From positions 1 to 8,502 of the forward strand of contig JAAZVD010000052.1 of NCBI GenBank assembly GCA_018623785.1: a DNA stretch of 8,502 bases, in the 5' to 3' direction. Numbering within the stretch: position 1 is the first letter of the stretch; each line of letters begins with the position of its first letter. This document shows positions 5,577 through 8,502 of the stretch, in pieces. Both the position numbers and the translations under genes were made by a program. The notes under the pieces are model-generated. The model was not told the origin of the DNA. It saw nothing but the letters and a program-made list of their open reading frames with translations, and made no database searches. Source of the stretch: Bacteroidota bacterium. GTDB taxonomy: Bacteria > Bacteroidota > Rhodothermia > Rhodothermales > UBA10348.

Positions 5577-6254
5577 ATGCCCTCGAACGTGTTCGACCAT
5601 TGCCGACTTCGTCTCTTTGTCGGCCTCATCGCGCTGCTTCTTCCGCTGATAGTGGACCTGATGGCAGCAGAACAGTTGCCATCCATAAGCGCTTCCTATC
5701 ACACGGACGCCAGGGATATCTTTGTGGGTCTGCTTTTTGTCATCGCAGCCCTAATGCTGGCCTATCACGGTCATACGACAGGTGAGTCTGCAGCCTCGAA
5801 AACAGCCGCTACCGCAACCATCGGCATTGCACTCTTTCCCACGACTGCGCCGATGGAAACCGCAGGCTGGGACGCGGTGGTCCACAACGCCTGCGCCTTG
5901 ATCCTCTTCTGCATCCTGGCCTATTTCTGCTTTGGCCCTTTCCGACGACGAACCAGAGGGTTTACCGGCATGAGAGGGCGCCGGGCCCGTGTTTATGCGG
6001 TATGCGGCTGGATTATTGTAAGCGCTATGCTCGGCTTGGGAGCGGCAGAGCTGTTGCTGCCGGCGTCCACGGTCAGTGCCTATGAGATGACATACTGGGC
6101 AGAATTCTTTGCGCTCTGGGCCTTCGGCATCGCGTGGATCACGGCTTCCAAAGTACTCCCATTCCTGACCGATTCGGCAGAAGCATTATTTCCGATGACA
6201 GCACCCGATAGGCCAGAGACAGCCTCCATTCCAGGAAACTATGCCTCATCGTAA
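5577..6254 (+). CDS. six-helix membrane protein, DUF998-like
   Basis: The 225-residue protein has six likely membrane helices, about residues 11-30, 47-64, 76-91, 101-120, 138-162 and 173-192. Features shared with the DUF998 family (recalled pattern, not a search) are SISASYHTDARDIFVGLLF (36-54), where a YYHT-RD-FVG motif is characteristic; the TIGIALFPTT segment (81-90); VVHNACALILF (101-111) with a His; RVYAVCGWII (138-147); and YWAEFFALWAFGIAW with a following Lys (173-192). The role of the family is not known. ATG 5577 is used because a TGA sits three codons upstream in frame. The C-terminus is polar and ends NYASS. The last 16 nt (6239-6254) overlap the end of the convergent dehydrogenase-subunit gene, so no terminator fits between them and antisense transcription is possible. 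Confidence 0.78.
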   Translation: MPSNVFDHCRLRLFVGLIALLLPLIVDLMAAEQLPSISASYHTDARDIFVGLLFVIAALMLAYHGHTTGESAASKTAATATIGIALFPTTAPMETAGWDAVVHNACALILFCILAYFCFGPFRRRTRGFTGMRGRRARVYAVCGWIIVSAMLGLGAAELLLPASTVSAYEMTYWAEFFALWAFGIAWITASKVLPFLTDSAEALFPMTAPDRPETASIPGNYASS

Positions 6255-6847
6255 GAAAGCCCAAGGTGCGCCATAGCCTCGTGGGAGCAGCCCTCCCAGC
6301 CGGGATTGGCGGTATTGCCCGCGTAGCCCAAGTCCTCCACACCCATCTGGCTGGACCAGAATCCGGAGGCCGTCATATCCCGCATGAGGGTGAAAAACTG
6401 TGCGCCTTCCCGGAGCGCAGGTTCCACGTCGTCAGGATAGGCAATGCGCGAGAGCACGGCTTCTTGGTCCTCTGACGGGAGCTCTATGAACGTCCTTCCG
6501 CCGGTAGAGGCCACGTGCGTGTCCAACCAGGACAAACCTTCTCGCAGCGGCTCTTCAATTCCCTCGGTGTCTTCCAGAATGAAGTCGATAAAAGCCGGTA
6601 CGCCGGCATCCGTAGCACTGCCACTGCGATCGTCTGCAGGAATGATCCAGTCGGCCAGCATCTTGACCGTCTCGTATTCATGACGATTGAGCACGGTTGG
6701 CTCTCTATCAGCCAGAGGCATGGTCTTCGAGGCCTCCGCCACTTTTGAAGCCGCCTTCTCGATGTCCGAAGGGCCGCAGCCTGGAACAGTGGACCCGATG
6801 GCGGCCAGCGCCATCAGCTTGAGGGATTCGCGTCGGGAAAGTGCCAT
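6239..6847 (-). CDS. gluconate 2-dehydrogenase subunit 3-like protein (Tat, lipobox)
   Basis: The 202-residue protein has an N-terminal twin-arginine signal SRRESLK (4-10), a hydrophobic stretch LMALAAIGST and a lipobox VPGC (21-24). It is therefore probably exported folded by Tat and then lipid-anchored at Cys24. The rest fits gluconate 2-dehydrogenase subunit 3 (PF13618): VKMLADWIIPADDRSGSATDAGVPAFIDFIL (61-91), the RTFIELPSEDQEAVLSRIAY middle (118-137), and TASGFWSSQMGVEDLGYAGNTANPGWEGC (159-187). Such small subunits travel with a flavoprotein GMC subunit, carry its Tat signal for it, and are needed for its maturation. The ATG at 6847 overlaps the TGA of the GMC gene (TGATG), so the two are co-translated. 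A cytochrome c subunit, often third in such complexes, is not encoded in this window downstream; it could lie upstream or use an unlinked carrier. Confidence 0.88.
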   Translation of the reverse strand: MALSRRESLKLMALAAIGSTVPGCGPSDIEKAASKVAEASKTMPLADREPTVLNRHEYETVKMLADWIIPADDRSGSATDAGVPAFIDFILEDTEGIEEPLREGLSWLDTHVASTGGRTFIELPSEDQEAVLSRIAYPDDVEPALREGAQFFTLMRDMTASGFWSSQMGVEDLGYAGNTANPGWEGCSHEAMAHLGLSYDEA

Positions 6848-8502
6848 CAGATATTCCTCCGCTTAACTTCGTCCACGATGTATTCAGACGTACGCATGGC
6901 CATCGCCATGATCGTCCATGTGGGGTTTTTGTGGGGCTGGGACACGAATGGGCCGGCATCAGCGACAAACACATTCTTGGCTTCGTGCGCCTGACACCAT
7001 TCGTTGAGAACGCTTGTTTTCGGATCCTTACCCATGCGAGTCACACCCACCTCGTGGATGATCTGACCAGGGCGCGTTATGCCGTAGTCGTCCTCGGCCG
7101 TCGGCATATCCCAGACGGATGTACCACCGGCCGCATGAATGATTTCTCGAGCCGTTTCATGGAAGTGCTTCATTTGAAGCTTTTCCTCGTCGCTCCACGA
7201 GGTATCAAATTTCAGGACCGGAATACCATACTTGTCAACGACATCGGGATCGATCGTACATCTACTGTCATACCGGGCAATCATTTCGCCACGGCCCGAC
7301 ATGCCGACATACGTACCCCAAAGGCGTCTGTAGTCATCTTTGAGCTGTGCGCCGAAGCCTCCACCGCCCCTGGAACGATCTCCCGTATCCAGCTTCCCGT
7401 TGATGCGATGGATGCCACCGCCGAACCCATATCCCGGCATGCCGCGACCGCCCCATACTTCGATGTGATATCCCCGGGAAAAATCGAGGGATGTGTCGTT
7501 CTCCCGCCACCAGGGGATGTAGATGTGCATCCCTCCCACCCCGTCATCGTTGTGAACCGGAAGATCGATGAGGTTCGGGAAGAAGCCCATGGCATCGGCA
7601 CCGGTCGAATCAGTAAGGTACCGTCCCAACACGTCGCTGCCATTGGACAAACCGTTCGGGTGCTGACGGGATGTAGAATTCATCATCAGGCGAGCCGACT
7701 CACAAGCACTGGCGGCCAGCACGACAACCTTGGCTTTGACCTCGTAATCCTGCATCGTGGCAGTATCGACGTAAGAGACCCCGGTAGCCTGTCCTTCGTC
7801 GTTGGTCAGCACCTTACGCGCCATGGCATTCGTGATGAGTGTCAGGTTCCCCGTGGCAAACGCCGGAGGCAAGAGAACACTCTGCGATGAGAAATTGGAC
7901 CGTGTTGCACAGCCCCGGTTGCACTGCCCGCAGTAATGACACGCCGGGCGATTGCCGAGTGGTTGGGTGATGATTGAGAGCCTAGATGGAATGACCGGAA
8001 CACCGACCTTTTCGGCACCGCCCTTGATCATCATCTCGTAGCAGCGCGGACGGGGCGCAGGCATGAAAATCCCGTCGGGTTCGTTATAGAAGTTCTCCAC
8101 GCTACCGAAAATGCCCACCATGCGGTCCAGCCGGTCGTAATAGGGTCTTAGATCATCATACCCGATCGGCCAATCATCACCCTTGCCATCAATGGACTTC
8201 TTGCGGAAGTCATCCGGTCCGAAACGCAGGGAGATCCGTCCCCAATGGTGTGTGCGCCCACCAACCATACGCGCCCTAAACCAATCCCATTGCGTACCCT
8301 CGGCCTTGGTGTAGGGCTCACCGTCAATTTCCCAGCCACCTATGCAGGCATCGAATTCCCCGAATGGACGATCCTTGGTGCCTTTACCACGTCGGGGTGA
8401 TTGGTAGTTCCAGGTCAACATGGCCCCGTCTTCGACCGCATTCCAATCGCTGCCCGCCTCGAGCATGACTACATTGGCGCCGGCTTCGGTCAAGGTCTTG
8501 GC
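6847..8502 (-). CDS. GMC-family FAD dehydrogenase large subunit (partial, 5' end outside window)
   Basis: About 551 residues are present. The N-terminal GxGxxG of the FAD-binding fold lies beyond the window edge, and the frame is open at 8502. The visible start AKTLTEAGANVVMLEAGS is the strand that follows that motif, so about 20-30 residues are missing. Features: GGRTHHWGR (His-His-Trp at 8242-8250); a CX2CX2CX3C cysteine cluster (codons at 7939, 7930, 7921 and 7909); VVVLAASACESARLM, the GMC FAD-binding segment; a C-terminal HEVGVTRMG (His at 7054-7056) and PHKNPTWTI (Asn at 6925-6927), the probable catalytic His/Asn pair. No signal peptide can be seen because the start is missing; export may be hitch-hiking on the Tat subunit encoded next. 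It resembles glucose/gluconate/glucoside dehydrogenases. The substrate (sugar, polyol or glycoside) cannot be told from sequence. The TGA stop overlaps the next ATG. Confidence 0.93.
   Translation of the reverse strand, partial: AKTLTEAGANVVMLEAGSDWNAVEDGAMLTWNYQSPRRGKGTKDRPFGEFDACIGGWEIDGEPYTKAEGTQWDWFRARMVGGRTHHWGRISLRFGPDDFRKKSIDGKGDDWPIGYDDLRPYYDRLDRMVGIFGSVENFYNEPDGIFMPAPRPRCYEMMIKGGAEKVGVPVIPSRLSIITQPLGNRPACHYCGQCNRGCATRSNFSSQSVLLPPAFATGNLTLITNAMARKVLTNDEGQATGVSYVDTATMQDYEVKAKVVVLAASACESARLMMNSTSRQHPNGLSNGSDVLGRYLTDSTGADAMGFFPNLIDLPVHNDDGVGGMHIYIPWWRENDTSLDFSRGYHIEVWGGRGMPGYGFGGGIHRINGKLDTGDRSRGGGGFGAQLKDDYRRLWGTYVGMSGRGEMIARYDSRCTIDPDVVDKYGIPVLKFDTSWSDEEKLQMKHFHETAREIIHAAGGTSVWDMPTAEDDYGITRPGQIIHEVGVTRMGKDPKTSVLNEWCQAHEAKNVFVADAGPFVSQPHKNPTWTIMAMAMRTSEYIVDEVKRRNI

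Noticed and set aside
6841..7890. 349-codon open frame on the plus strand
   Set aside because: It is the antisense shadow of the GMC dehydrogenase, whose domains are clear; no family features in the plus frame.
1..8502. CRISPR array, retron, large RNA or riboswitch
   Set aside because: No regularly spaced repeats, reverse transcriptase or recognisable riboswitch core was seen on either strand.

Overview
The window looks like chromosomal DNA from a Gram-negative bacterium of the Bacteroidota/Rhodothermota/Balneolota group. The pointers are a remnant of a type IX secretion C-terminal sorting domain, a TonB-dependent receptor fragment, scarce Shine-Dalgarno sites and lipoprotein-anchored periplasmic enzymes. 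This assignment is an inference from protein families, not a proven placement.

Left part (1-2300): a tRNA-Val(GAC) gene has a clear promoter and a strong intrinsic terminator. It is followed by about 1.6 kb of accessory-looking DNA with small minus-strand genes: a pair of tiny overlapping membrane proteins and a SpoIIAA/STAS-like protein. It also holds short repeats and long non-coding gaps. A degenerate copy of the tRNA terminator plus flank (hairpin, T-rich tract, GGTACAACA) recurs near 1878-1934, exactly where the T9SS sorting-domain remnant loses its upstream part. I read this stretch as the remains of a tRNA-associated integrated element or recombination scar. No integrase is present. 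A two-helix small membrane protein follows at 2014-2220.

Middle part (2366-4390): a secreted DUF3047 protein on the minus strand is followed, divergently, by the last third of a TonB-dependent receptor with no N-terminal signal, plug or start. It is therefore a gene fragment, and it ends at a perfect 17-bp hairpin terminator.

Right part (4399-8502): a lipoprotein-type acetamidase/formamidase (minus strand) is divergent from a six-helix DUF998-like membrane protein (plus strand). The latter converges on, and overlaps by 16 nt, a two-gene minus-strand operon: a GMC-family flavin dehydrogenase (cut by the window edge) and a Tat-exported, lipobox-bearing gluconate-2-dehydrogenase subunit-3-like protein. 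The two genes overlap as TGATG. The pair looks like a periplasmic sugar, polyol or glycoside dehydrogenase. The GMC subunit has a ferredoxin-like CX2CX2CX3C cluster motif and a His-Trp motif at the position where pyranose 2-oxidase links FAD covalently. With the receptor fragment and amidase, the neighbourhood suggests uptake and oxidation of small organic compounds, but nothing in the window proves that these genes act in one pathway.
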